From Clonostachys chloroleuca (Eukaryota; Ascomycota; Sordariomycetes; Hypocreales; Bionectriaceae), in assembly GCA_037952775.1 (NCBI GenBank), contig JBANAY010000001.1:1054001-1118000 (forward strand): a stretch of 64,000 nt of DNA, in the 5' to 3' direction. Numbering within the stretch: position 1 is the stretch's first letter; each line of letters starts with the position of its first letter. The notes beneath the pieces were generated by a model. That model was not told where the DNA came from, searched no databases, and saw only the letters and a program-made list of their open reading frames with translations. Positions 1 to 10,955 of the stretch are shown here, piece by piece. Made by a program: the position numbers and the translations under genes.

Positions 1-425
1 GAGTAAGTGTGTATTGAAACGAGAGGCGAGTGGCTATAAAGACTGAAAGCTCTGGGTCGGCAATAAATCATGTGCGCTCTTGTACTGCACACAGTATCAT
101 GACTCGAGATGATGTATTATACATCTTTACGCCTTTGAATAAAAGTTATTGAGGAATGCGGTACCCCATTCGTAGTACATCTCGTGTCACTAGATCTATG
201 GATACGGTAGCATGCGTCTGACTGTATCATCTAACACGCTCAATACTTTACTACTACCATACTACGGTCCTCATTGATGCTGAGACGAGTGGGAACAGTT
301 GCATAGAACAAATAATCATGCTCATTTTGGAAGACAGTGTGAGAAGAACGGAATTATTTTATCTCAACGCTAAGCATCTATGCTACGAGAAACAAACGGC
401 GACCCGACCACTCGGCCTCGCCCAT
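1..425. other. intergenic, downstream of the carboxypeptidase gene
   Basis: This stretch lies 3' of the minus-strand carboxypeptidase gene and should contain its 3' UTR. The only reading frame reaching into it, on the plus strand, mirrors the last exon of that gene. I see no RNA gene or repeat here. Confidence 0.6.
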
Positions 426-1942
426 CTAAAAGTTGGCAAACACCCACTTGGCACCAGCCCACTGCTCCTCTCCAGATGGCACGATCTGATCGGGCGGCAG
501 GACGAATCCGTTAGAATCATCACTGCCAGGGCGGAGCTCAATGCCCCAAGCCAACTCGGCCTCAGCGATATCGTAGACCCAGTCCATGCTTCCACCTGCA
601 GCCTGGTAGATGGTCTTGCAGGTAGGGCCGTAGACGAACTCGACGCCGTGGACGCTCTTGATGGCCTTGGCGAGGCCTCCGGCCAGCTCTAGCTGGCGGT
701 CCAGGTTGGCGGGGTCCGTGTTGCAGTCGTAGCCGTAGGGCGTGAGGATCAGCTGGCTGTACGAGTGCCAGTCGACGTACCACTTGATGCCAGCGGCGTC
801 GGCGACCTTGAGGGTGTGGTTGGTGAGAGCGGCGATCTCGGGAGTGTCGCCGGCAGCTTCACCGCGGTAGGTCTCGGAGCAGGCTTCGGGAGAGGAGCCT
901 CCGGGGATATCCCACTGGTTAGGCCAGTTGCGGTTCATGTCGGTGCCGACGCAGGTCTTGCCCTGGCGCACCTGGCGGTTCTTACGCCACATTCTGTCCT
1001 CCGCAGTGGTGTAGACGAAGCCTGTTTGCCGAGCGCAGGGTCAGCAGGTATCCTTTGATAATGAGAATAGCGAAAGGGCAGTGGAATTGATTCTTACCAT
1101 CGGGGTTGACAACAGGAATGATGTAAAAGTCATAGTTGTCCAGCGTCGTAGCGGTGCTCTCGTCGCCAGTCTTCTTGTATCCCTCAGCGATCTTGTAGAG
1201 AAGGTACTCAACAGTCTAAAACGAGGCATGTCAGCAAATCTCGGAGCAATAATCAATCAGGGAGTGATGCTGCAGCAAGCGGTCATGCTTAGGAAGCAGA
1301 GAGAGACGTACGACACCGGTGATCCACTCGCGAGCGTGGACATTGCCGTGCCAGATGATGGCAGGCTTCTTGCCAGCACCCTCCTTGCCGTAGAGGTGGA
1401 TGCCCTTGATGTCGCGGCCCTCGACGGACTTTCCAGCGACGAAGGTCTCGGAGTTGTCGGGGAGGTAGGCGCTGATGTCATCAAGGAACTGGTGGTGATC
1501 TGCAAGCTCATGGTACGAGTTGAAGTACGAGATGTCTGGAAGCTCGGCAGACGAATTGGCGTTGAAAGCCTTGACGGATGCTAAGAGTGACCATCGTTAG
1601 TTATTTCAATATACACAGGGTCAGAGCAGTGGACGAATGCATACCGCGATATGGCTTGAACTGGCCCTCCAAAGCGATATCGGCGCCCAGATCCTCATGG
1701 ACAACGTGCGTGTTCAGGCCCAGGGCCTCAAAAGCTTTAATGCTTTCGGGGGCGACGGCGATCTCAACGCCCTTACGGGCGTTCTCAACACTGAGAGAAA
1801 TGAATGAGATGTCGGAGAGAGCTTTCTGGACGCCGGCATAGTCGAGCTCATCGTCGATGCGGAAAGCCTTGTAGCCGTCGTAGGAGACCCTGGCGGCGGC
1901 GAAAGGAAGGGCAAAGCCCAGTGCCGCAGTGAGAAATCTCAT
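426..1942 (-). CDS. secreted zinc carboxypeptidase (peptidase family M14A)
   Basis: This is a secreted metallocarboxypeptidase that removes C-terminal residues from peptides. I rebuilt four exons (1942-1645, 1580-1312, 1215-1098, 1021-426) with GT-AG introns of 64, 96 and 76 nt. The phases fit and give 426 aa. Residues 1-17 are a hydrophobic signal peptide, and residues to about 100 look like the activation propeptide. The catalytic domain shows the HAREW motif (zinc ligands H181 and E184), TDMNRNW with the substrate-binding N258/R259, the third zinc ligand H314 in VDWHSY, and the catalytic glutamate E390 in ELRPG. Length and layout match fungal pro-carboxypeptidase A enzymes, including secreted ones of dermatophytes and insect pathogens. 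The gene appears complete. Substrate preference (A- or B-type) cannot be assigned without structural alignment. Confidence 0.93.
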
Positions 1943-3295
1943 TTCGTCTGTGACTAGTTGGAATTGGGGTGTCCTACGGCGTCAGAAGGGAGCCAATCGA
2001 TAGTTGGATGGCGAAAAAGAGACGAGAACGTGAGTCTGGAAGACAGCAGTGAATCGGGGAGGGGATGAAGTTTTGAGGCGATATTTGTTTCGGATGACGG
2101 CGGCACTTTCAACAGCTACACTGCTCCGGCCTACCGTTTACGTACGACGATGACATCGACCCCCTGGCACAAGCACGGGATTTATGTCAAGAGAGCAAGT
2201 GATCGCCACGCTGAGCCCTGTGCCGCTCCCTACTGCGCACACTGCATGAAGGGAAGTTCTCATTGTGACAGGCAGGCGGGAAGGGACCTAGCTGTAGCTC
2301 CAGCTGCGCCCAATCCAATCATAGCAGGCAGTCTCAGCTTTCCCCGTGGCACATGCCCCAAACAGATATGGATTCTGCTCTGGCTGCCTGTCTAGCTCAG
2401 CCAGCTTGGCTTCTGGTTGATTGGGACGGGCGGATCAGGGGGCGAAGTCCACAGCGTCCACTGTTTTCTGGAGATGGTCCTTTTGGGTGGCACGAGCGCC
2501 TGGACGTGATCTGCATTGATCAGCATTTTAATGTGCCTATTTTCAAGCTTACCTTCCTGATTCAAGGATGGATCCAGGTACAGTGGCTTAGGGAGAGGAA
2601 CTCTTGTCTGGCGGACGGGGTATGAGAGTCTCCTAAGTTAGAGGACGATGACAAGAGCTACGATACTCAGGACTACAGTACGACGAAATACGAGATGGTG
2701 ATGCTGGCATTCTTCCTGAGTGAATTCACCCGCTCACCCAATCAATCGATGAAGAAGCTGCATGGTGGTAGCCGTGGCTTGCATACACTATCGAGTGTGG
2801 CGGTCTGTAATCAAAGAACAATAGTAGGCTGATTTCTAGCGGCTGTATTGTTGTTTATTCACTGTGCCTGCTGGCCCCGTCTCAAATGTGTTTGGGGCCG
2901 CGCTGGTGAAACAGAGATGACATATGAAAATGCATGTGCACATCGTAAAGATCCCGGATCCCTGTGATAAGATAAGATGCACTCATCGATGAAATTACAA
3001 ACACTACGATGACCTCAATCATCATCCAACAGTTCATTCGTGCGAGCCTCATAGCAGTGTGTCAGTACCTCGTTGACGATGCTTACCCAAGATCAATCTC
3101 AAAGGGTTCATCGCGCCACTCAAACATCTTTAAATTAATAACCCCTTTGACTGGAGCGGCTATTTCTTGAAGCAGTTGTTTGTATTCAGATACATCATCT
3201 TTCTATGTACGCTCCTATGCCATATGTCAAATCATTGTGCCACATCGGTTCTGCATAAGAGCCTTGCTGGAGCACGATCTTGATCTTTGGGCTAC
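1943..3295. other. intergenic, promoter side of the carboxypeptidase gene
   Basis: This 1.35 kb region lies between the start of the carboxypeptidase gene and the 3' end of the next minus-strand gene. Plus-strand frames of 80-90 codons near 2150-2625 have no recognisable domain, and I treat them as chance. No RNA gene or repeat was seen. Confidence 0.6.
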
Positions 3296-4953
3296 CTATC
3301 CAAGACTGACTTCCCTCCAGTCCAGTCTATTCACAGGTCTCACCCAAAACACGTCATCCGGCCAGTCCGAGTATGTCCCGCTCGCCCCAAGCACCGTCAC
3401 GTCCACTCCCCAGACTTCTTTCAGGTTGGGCAGGCGCTTCGTCCTGTGTTTCATGAATTCTTCAATCTGGTAGTCAAAATATGGATTCGCGCCCAGAATA
3501 TAACCATAGATACACAGGTACTCGAGGCTTGGAGGAAGGATATCGATGAAATGAGATGGAGGCGGCCGGTGGAGCTCGTACGGAGGTTCCCATGGATCCG
3601 TGTAGCCCAGGATGGCTTTGATGCTGATACTCAGATGCGTGAGAGCATGGAAGTCGTGGAAAGACCCGATCGTCATGCCGGGCCGCTCGCTATTCGGCTT
3701 CAGCACCTGTATCGGCCCAGATGATATGTCGGCATCCATTTGAAAATACTCGTCCCCGTACACGCTTTTGCTGTAATTGAACCACTCCCAGTCATACCCC
3801 CAGTAGTTTATCAGGTCATCACGCTCCCAGTGTTCGGGTTTAATGAATTGGAAGCCGCAGTCAATGTCCAGGTCCAGCACCCGCAGCGTCTTCTTGTGCG
3901 CTTCGAGCGCTCTGCCCATTCTCGAAGGGTGAAAAAAGACATCATCGCCATGATAGAAGAAGAGCCCTCCTACGGATATCTCCAGCTCCTCAAGGGCCTT
4001 GGGTATAGAGAGGATCGTATCAAACGTATGAGCATGGAAGGCTGAATGCCCAATGTGTATTTTCTTCATGTTGCTAGTCCACGGGACGAAGATGGTCCTT
4101 TCGGGTTCCCATTCCTGCATGCCATCCATGGCGAAGGACTCAATCGCAGGAAGCCGGTGAAAGTATTGGATGTACTCCAACACCTCGACGACGACGAAGT
4201 TATTGTCCATCTCGCCACAGACCGTGCCATCAATTCTCACAACATTCCTCAGGTTCTGCAGCCCGGGCTGGGAGAGCAGGCCATAGTTGGATTTGATGAG
4301 ATACTCACGTATCGGGCGTTCGTACGGGCCCACGTATCCGATGTGTAGAGTAGAGATGTTATGGCAGATGGAAAACAGCACAACTGCGGCAGACTCAGCA
4401 AAGTGGAAATTGTACTCGTCGCGGAGACGGATTGGTCCGTTCCAGGCGCTCGTTTGCTCGTAAATCTTCCATCTAATCCAGTACAGCGTGTCCCTGGTAA
4501 GCTCATCGCCAAGTTCCAAGTTGTGTATGTAATTCTCGATGGCATTGTTAGCACTATCGAACACTGGCGAGAACAATTCTACCCCTCGCTTGTGAGCTGG
4601 TCGGGTGTCGAAGGAGCATAAGTCGTACCATCCCAACGATCAAGGTCAAGAATGATCTCAGTGACGGTTTCTGCAAGCGACGGCTCCTGGACATAAGCCC
4701 GGAGAAGTGGCATCAGGCGATCAAAGTCTGCCCCAGTTGCGATACGTATTCTCTGGTAGGCGGGTATGTCAAGGGGGCTTGAGGTTGGTAGTCCAGCAGC
4801 GAGACTATCCTTTTTAATGGCGCATTGAAGAGGCTGTCCAAAAGATGTCGGAAGGTCAAGAGGCTGTGCGGGATGTCCCAGGCAGGGCCATGGTAACAGC
4901 AGCACGAGAGCAGCATGCAGAAGCACGGCACTGGGAGTAGTACGCCAAATCAT
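3296..4953 (-). CDS. F-box/LRR-like hypothetical protein with hydrophobic N terminus
   Basis: I join two exons, 4953-4629 and 4563-3296, across a 65-nt intron (GTACGA donor, CTCAC branch, CAG acceptor). This preserves the frame and gives 530 aa. Two protein frames overlap across this junction, and splicing resolves them. The body has the alternating LxxLxI/LxxLxL character of the leucine-rich-repeat-like part of fungal F-box proteins, for example an LEELEISVGGLFF stretch and a LPPSLEYLCIYGY stretch near the C terminus. A typical F-box helix is not visible at the N terminus. Residues 1-26 are instead hydrophobic and rich in L and A, ending PWPCLG, and could act as a signal peptide. No enzymatic motif is seen. 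Such proteins usually serve as ubiquitin-ligase adaptors, but that role is uncertain here without the F-box. The exact start is also uncertain. Confidence 0.75.
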
Positions 4954-5445
4954 GGTTGTATTGGCGGTTCATAGATTTAAGGTATGTAGGTACATGTAGC
5001 CACGATCACCAGCGCAGATCATGACCACACCAGCATTTCGACATGACTCTCTAGCAATTGAGTGCACAAGACCTGGCCACCGCCTCTTGATCATAGTCAA
5101 GAGAAGGATCCAATGCCAGGGCAAAAATCAGCCAAGCGTGAGTCCAATATTACCGCTCAAAATTACCTAATCAACATGGTTCGCCAACAGCTCGATCCTC
5201 CCTCGGTCACGATTCTTTGAAGCATCTCTCCAGCCACTCAATCAGGTAGTAATCATCAATGATATAATTCGACATCACGCACTGCAGAGTATGTCCCATT
5301 CCATGCTCAAATTCTGGTCTCTATCATTCGCCACGCCATAATACAAACCCCCGCTCTACAGTGTCTTATTAAAGAGCCTAGAGTACTGAGATTGATGCAG
5401 GAGAAGGAGCAATTATTTGAAGAATCGTTCTCAATGCAAGCCAAT
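4954..5445. other. intergenic
   Basis: About 490 bases separate the F-box-like gene from the 3' end of the TPR-CHAT gene. They contain no convincing reading frame or RNA gene. Confidence 0.6.
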
Positions 5446-8400
5446 TCAGCTACCAAAGTAAACAAATGGGGCCCAGTATAGCGGTTCTTCATCGCATCTC
5501 AACATGTCTCTTCCTCGCTTCAGTCCAGATCTTTGAGTCCTACCCCTTGATCTAATCACTCGACTCTTCTTGTCCTCAATAGTTCCTTTCAATTTCGCAT
5601 CACTGCGTGTAGATTCATCAGCCCCATCATCGACCATCCACTGATCACGAAGTATCCTAGTGGCACGGTGGAGCCCCTCGGCAACAGACTGGTCAGTGGA
5701 GTTGCAGTCTTTGATCCATCTATAAGTCATCTCCGCTACCTTAACACAAATCCCATCATTCACTTTTCGCAACGTCCCTATGACGTTCCTGAAGCCAGCT
5801 AGCTGGCACGCGCCGATCAAGTGAAGCCCTTCATTTAGGAGCTCTTCATCCTCAATACGACCCGTGCTGCATGCCGAGAGATAAGCGAGAAACGGGGCCC
5901 TCTCTTGGAGTTTGATGTTGATGAGATCCTGGACTGTCAGCGGTGCGTCCTTCATGATTAATGAGTTCCTAGACGGGTCGATGGGGTGTGTGTTCCCGTG
6001 ACCCGCAAAATGGAAGACTTCACACTCAGACAGCGAGGCGAGAACTTGATCCCGGTAGGGTTTTGGCCTTTCGACATCCAGCTGCATTTCGGCACACAAT
6101 TTCTCAAGTTTCTGAATCTCTGCTGGCGCGTGATAGAGCTCCTGTACTCCGACTAAAACAGCCTTCCTAGGTTGCTGCGACGGGGGTGCCCTACTGGCAC
6201 GCCGGCTATTAAGAAGAGCTCTCACCGAGGAGCTATAACTTGAGATCGCACGGTCCATCACGGTTTCCTTTGAGCCTGGATAGTGGTATCCTGCTGCATG
6301 CATAGGAAGGAATGACAGGGAGCCAGTTGGAATCCAGAAAACACGAGGCCAGCAAGAGCCAGAAGGCGCTCCAAGATAGCCAAGCGACTCGAGTATTGGG
6401 CCAGCGATAGTATCCCATAACCATTCCAGTGTATCACGGTCGATTTCAGACCTCGCTGCAAACTCCTCGACATCAAGGTAGTCTAGCTCTGGCAGCTCTA
6501 CTGACCATATCGCCCTATCCCGAATTATCAGAGCATCTGATCTGGTGTAATAGAGATTGATAATCACTATCGGCCCACGCGCTGCAGCCGATATCAACTC
6601 ACCCTCGCCTGGGGGTAGCAAGAAACTGCTGAAACCGGGCAGACTCTGGATACTCTTAATTGTAGATTCCAGCTTCTGGCTAGCCTCGTGACGTGGGTTC
6701 GAAAATCCGGTAATTTGTGTAGGGCCCGTATCTAATTGTTCACGAAGTTGAATAAAGTCTTCTGATAATTTTGGATGCGATATTTTGAGGTCGAGAATAT
6801 CAACGCGAAGATTACTCAGTGAGCTGACGATGACACCTCTGGCTAGTTCGAGATATCGAATTGCTTCAGATGGAGTCTTGTTCGCAGCTAATGAGACTGC
6901 TCCCATGAGAGCTGGCAACTCGGAAATCTGCTTTAGTAACTCTTGCTTATCCGAGACCTCTAATGACCATGGAGTTAGTTGAGATAGCAGAGAGAGCGTT
7001 TCGGTTGCAATTTCGTAGGCAATGCTGGTATCGTGAATTTTTGCAAACGAGTTGCTATAGGTCTCTTCATCATTGGTTCGATCACTGGGGGCAGCATTGC
7101 TAGCGTTGTAAACGTTCGTTGCAAAGTTAGCATCCATGAGGAAGATAGCGTACGTCCTTCCAGCCACTATTCGGTCCAGCGTGGGAGCATGCGGATGCCT
7201 GAATGCTTTTTCATGCAGTTCTATTGCAGCTTTCAGATCTGATGCCATCTGCAGTCTCAGGAAACGCCGGCTGTATTGGTACCCAAGGTTGTCCAGCCGA
7301 GAACACTTATGCTGGTTATCATTCGGAGTCAAATCCACAGCTTTCTGCTCCGTTTGTATTGCAATTTCATAGTCGGCTTCTGATTCTGTTCTGTCTGCCT
7401 TGGCTATGTAAATCGAGCCTAGGGTGAACAAAGAGTCTGGTATGTCTGGATGACCTTCCGGGAGAAGATCCACGGATTTCCGACCGTAGCTGATCGCTGC
7501 TTCGAGATCTTCCCATGTTTCGTTCTTTCCGTACCTGGCCATGTACGAATCTGCTAAAGTCCGGAAAAGCCCAGCCCGGAGTTTTCTGCCCCGATCTTTA
7601 CTGAGCGATAGCACCTTTTTGACTCTTCGAATACATTCTTCAAAGGAATCGTTGCATCCTGTTATTTCGTATGTCCTCATCAGTGAATATGCCAACATTC
7701 TTGATACTTTAATTATGGTGCTTTCGTCATTTGCATTCAATTCCAAGGCTTTCCGAAACCTCGATACAGATTGGTTGATATCTGCCGGTTCACGAGTTCG
7801 GCCAAACCTTAGAGCATACTTGCTTCCCAAACTTGTATTTCCTAGAGACTGGAGGGCATCGTCTTGCGGTACAAGTTGAAGGGCTTTCTTGACCACTCGG
7901 ATTGAGATATCAAGATCTGCTATCGACTCAAGCACTTGATACCTGTCTGAATAGCCGGATGCAAGGGCCGATAGTAGATAATACCGCTCGATGGGCGATG
8001 AGTTTTCTGGGATAGTGTTTAGCGCCGCTTCGTAGAAACTGATAGATGACTCGACATCTCCCAATTCTCCTAATCGATAGAATCTTCTTTCGAAGGCTTT
8101 CCCTAGGTCCTGGAGGGTACTGGCTCTCTCCAGATCACTCGTATGTTCTTGAGTAGAAATCTGTTCCGCCTCCTGGAGTAGCTTCAATGACATGTCTAGG
8201 TCATCTAGATTTTCAACATCCTCGAAAGGCCTAAGATACATTCTTCCCAAGCTGACAAGAAGTTCCCGACTGCGAGAATCATTGCTTGGTATGAGATCCA
8301 ACAGTTGTTCAAAATGCTGTATAGAATAACTCAAATCGTTGATGCTCTCTTCCGATTGGTGGTCCCATCTCATTTTGTATAAGTCAGCTAAGATTCCTCG

Positions 8401-8871
8401 CAGATGGAATGGTAGATGATCTTGGGAGTCTTTTTGTGCTAAGAGGTCCTCAAATATTTGGACAGCATCATCCACAAAGGTGGCATCGCGTGATATCACA
8501 GCCCTCAGGTGGACAGCCACGGCCAGATCAGTCAGATTAGGTGTCCGTAATGAAGCCTCTGGCGGTGTGATATTCACAGCTGATTGGTAGTTCTCGATGC
8601 TTTTTTCGAGGTCAGACATCTCATCCGACAGTGCAAATCGATTGGCGTAACTACGACCGAGGTTGTAGAAGTCCACGGCTCGTACAGGATCATCATTACC
8701 GAGGTCAAGGACATTTTGGAACCGCTGGATTACTGTATCCAAATTCTTGATGTCCTCAAAGTCTAGTTGTTTGGTAAAATGTCCCAGAGACAGTTGCAGA
8801 AGATGTTCCGATATTGGGACTGATAGACCACTCGTTGCTTTGCGATATGGTGGTAAATCTAGATCTTCCAT
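5446..8871 (-). CDS. TPR-repeat protein with C-terminal CHAT protease-like domain
   Basis: This single-exon gene encodes 1141 aa. About residues 30-640 are helical repeats of TPR type. The motif 'LG..Y..R' followed by 'AI...ekAvdLtP' recurs roughly every 45-50 residues. The C-terminal part (from about 820) is a CHAT domain, a caspase/separase-fold cysteine peptidase. The predicted catalytic histidine lies in HFAGHG (H958) and the cysteine in LSACSTG (C1001). Both residues are present, so the domain may be active. It ends with the usual closing motif of the family, YWAPFVYFG, after a basic low-complexity insert at about 1085-1125. Fungi carry many TPR-CHAT genes of unknown function, and related CHAT proteins in bacteria act as defence proteases. 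No signal peptide or membrane segment is seen, so it is probably cytosolic. Its immediate neighbours, an F-box-like gene and a reductase, give no functional hint. Confidence 0.92.
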   Translation of the reverse strand: MEDLDLPPYRKATSGLSVPISEHLLQLSLGHFTKQLDFEDIKNLDTVIQRFQNVLDLGNDDPVRAVDFYNLGRSYANRFALSDEMSDLEKSIENYQSAVNITPPEASLRTPNLTDLAVAVHLRAVISRDATFVDDAVQIFEDLLAQKDSQDHLPFHLRGILADLYKMRWDHQSEESINDLSYSIQHFEQLLDLIPSNDSRSRELLVSLGRMYLRPFEDVENLDDLDMSLKLLQEAEQISTQEHTSDLERASTLQDLGKAFERRFYRLGELGDVESSISFYEAALNTIPENSSPIERYYLLSALASGYSDRYQVLESIADLDISIRVVKKALQLVPQDDALQSLGNTSLGSKYALRFGRTREPADINQSVSRFRKALELNANDESTIIKVSRMLAYSLMRTYEITGCNDSFEECIRRVKKVLSLSKDRGRKLRAGLFRTLADSYMARYGKNETWEDLEAAISYGRKSVDLLPEGHPDIPDSLFTLGSIYIAKADRTESEADYEIAIQTEQKAVDLTPNDNQHKCSRLDNLGYQYSRRFLRLQMASDLKAAIELHEKAFRHPHAPTLDRIVAGRTYAIFLMDANFATNVYNASNAAPSDRTNDEETYSNSFAKIHDTSIAYEIATETLSLLSQLTPWSLEVSDKQELLKQISELPALMGAVSLAANKTPSEAIRYLELARGVIVSSLSNLRVDILDLKISHPKLSEDFIQLREQLDTGPTQITGFSNPRHEASQKLESTIKSIQSLPGFSSFLLPPGEGELISAAARGPIVIINLYYTRSDALIIRDRAIWSVELPELDYLDVEEFAARSEIDRDTLEWLWDTIAGPILESLGYLGAPSGSCWPRVFWIPTGSLSFLPMHAAGYHYPGSKETVMDRAISSYSSSVRALLNSRRASRAPPSQQPRKAVLVGVQELYHAPAEIQKLEKLCAEMQLDVERPKPYRDQVLASLSECEVFHFAGHGNTHPIDPSRNSLIMKDAPLTVQDLINIKLQERAPFLAYLSACSTGRIEDEELLNEGLHLIGACQLAGFRNVIGTLRKVNDGICVKVAEMTYRWIKDCNSTDQSVAEGLHRATRILRDQWMVDDGADESTRSDAKLKGTIEDKKSRVIRSRGRTQRSGLKRGRDMLRCDEEPLYWAPFVYFGS

Positions 8872-9222
8872 TGCTCTATTGATACATCGATCTGCGGTTA
8901 AATCAAAGTTGGTAATACCTCTGAGGGAACAAGCAACACTGAGAGTAACTCGAGCATGTTTGTAAGATGTTCGGGAGGGGTTTCATGATTACCAGCAGCC
9001 GACGTGTCAAAATGTCACTCGTGCTTACTTGCATATTATGCTTTGTCATGCGATTAAAGCCACCACGTAAGGTCAAATGTAAGAAAACAGCACTCTAGTA
9101 GGAGCATAAGTTGGTACCTTAATGGGATTTCTTTTGATCTGTTCTATCAAACCCTGAAAGGCCATCCTAGTTTTGCGAAAATAGGGTCCAAGACTCCAAG
9201 CCCAAAATTCAACCATTTTGAT
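8872..9222. other. intergenic
   Basis: This 350-base gap lies between the start of the TPR-CHAT gene and the 3' end of the reductase gene. It should hold the promoter of the former. No conserved element is recognised. Confidence 0.55.
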
Positions 9223-10341
9223 TTATTTGACCTTGAGAACAGGTTTCCCAAAGTTTTTCCCCTCCAACATTCCTACCAGACTGGTTGCAGCATTCTCTAT
9301 ACCCTCTGTTACGTCCAGCTTTGCTTGAAAGGAACCCTCGTGAATCCAGCCCTGAACTCTCTTCTGATGCTCCTGGTGGTACGCTGGCCCGTATTCAGCG
9401 TCCCAAACCAGAAAGCCCTGCATTTTGATTTGGCAAGCGTCCAGCTGGCCCAGACCTCGAATGGGCTTTTGTTCCAATGGAGGGATTCCGTATGTCGTAA
9501 TCTACAGCTTGTCAGTTGCTTTGCCTTGAAATAGAAGCGTAAAATTGGAGCACATTGCGCGTTGCTTCGTTTCACATACCATGCCGCATACAACGATTCT
9601 TCCATGCCTCTTCATGTTGACTAGAGAAGCTTCAAGGTGATCTCCACCCACATTCTCGTAGTAAATATCTAGGCCATCTGGTGCCAATCTCGGTAATGCA
9701 TCGTGCGGGCTCTCTTTCTTGTAGTTGAAACCTGCGTCGAAGCCCAGTTCCTCGGTGATGAATTTGAGCTTCTCTTCCGATCCGACGGACCCAATGACGG
9801 TAAGGCCCTCGCGCTTGGCAATCTGGCCGACGACCTGGCCTACCGCTCCCGCCGCCGAGCTGATAAAGATGGTCTCGCCTGCTTTTGGCTTGCCCACTTC
9901 ATACAGCCCGGAGTAAGCGGTTAGGCCAGGCATGCCGAGCGCACCGAGGAAATGTGCAACAGGGAGCCCGTGAGGGTTATCGATCCTCTGCACCTCGGCA
10001 TCTTTGAGGCTGTCGATGCGAGCGTATTGAGCAATAGGCACATTGGCAAGAATCGTCTCGCCTACTTCAAAACCAGCGGCATCGCTCTTCAAGATCTTTA
10101 CCACGGCCGTCTCGATGACGGCAGAGCCTACTGGGAAAGGGTCAATGTTGTATTTAATTTTGGGATCCCGCATCATAATTCGTAGGTATGGGTCAAGAGA
10201 AACGTAAAGAATCTCAACAACCAGTCCATTCTTGGGAACGATGTCGAGGTCAATCTCGAGATCCTCCACAACGATGTGTTCCCCGGCGACCAGGGAATCC
10301 TGTGGAATTTTCTTATACACAAGGGTTTTGTTAATCGTCAT
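9223..10341 (-). CDS. NADP-dependent MDR oxidoreductase (PTGR/leukotriene B4 12-hydroxydehydrogenase-like)
   Basis: Two exons, 10341-9580 and 9501-9223, are joined by a 78-nt GTATGT...TAG intron in phase 0, giving 346 aa. The N-terminal GroES-like domain is followed by a Rossmann fold whose nucleotide-binding segment reads SSAAGAVGQVVGQIAK (about 161-176). The later YENVGGDHLEASL stretch is typical of zinc-independent medium-chain reductases. The structural and catalytic zinc cysteines of alcohol dehydrogenases are absent. Family members reduce the C=C bond of enones and enals with NADPH in the cytosol, often as detoxification enzymes. The length is normal for the family (about 340-350 aa). 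The true substrate cannot be read from sequence. The gene appears intact and stands alone. Confidence 0.92.
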
Positions 10342-10955
10342 TTTAGTTAAAAAAAAATCAATATCTTCGTAGGATAAAGGATGCGAAACTCGGATTTTTC
10401 TTGTTAAATTTACTTTCCTTTTGCTACCAACATTTCAGGATCGTCAGCAAGACTCTTTATAGTTCCTACCATATTAAACTGCGCCTCCTCCTGAATGATC
10501 TGATTTCTGATTTATAATATGGGTGAGATTCATGCCGAATCTGTCCCCCAATCAATATTGCATATTTGAATCAAAAGTCGTCTTGATTGTCTCGTTGAGA
10601 GCGGGGATTCAAACCGAAGCCGAAGCCGATGCTAAGACATGCTTTGGCTTTGATGACAAATACAGTTCGGCTTCATTTTAAGGTTGAGAGGTGGATCACG
10701 CAAGCCGCGCGAACAATAAACTTCTTTTCTGGTCTGATCAATAAGCTTGATGACTTTGGTTGTATAATAATACCATAATCAGTAGGAATGCTCATGTCAT
10801 GCAATCCAGTGAGTTTCTCATTTGCTTTCTGCATAAAAATGATGACAAGTTTGGAAAAACCTCAGCCTAAACACCGAGCCCAAGAAAGGGAGAAGAAAAT
10901 GGACACCCAAGATTCGATACAGACTGCATCTCGGTCTTCCCAAAGTGAATGATGT
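10342..10955. other. intergenic
   Basis: This 600-base region lies between the reductase start and the 3' end of the F-box gene. It is A/T-rich just upstream of the reductase start, including an A run at about 10351, consistent with a promoter and 5' UTR. No gene is seen. Confidence 0.55.
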
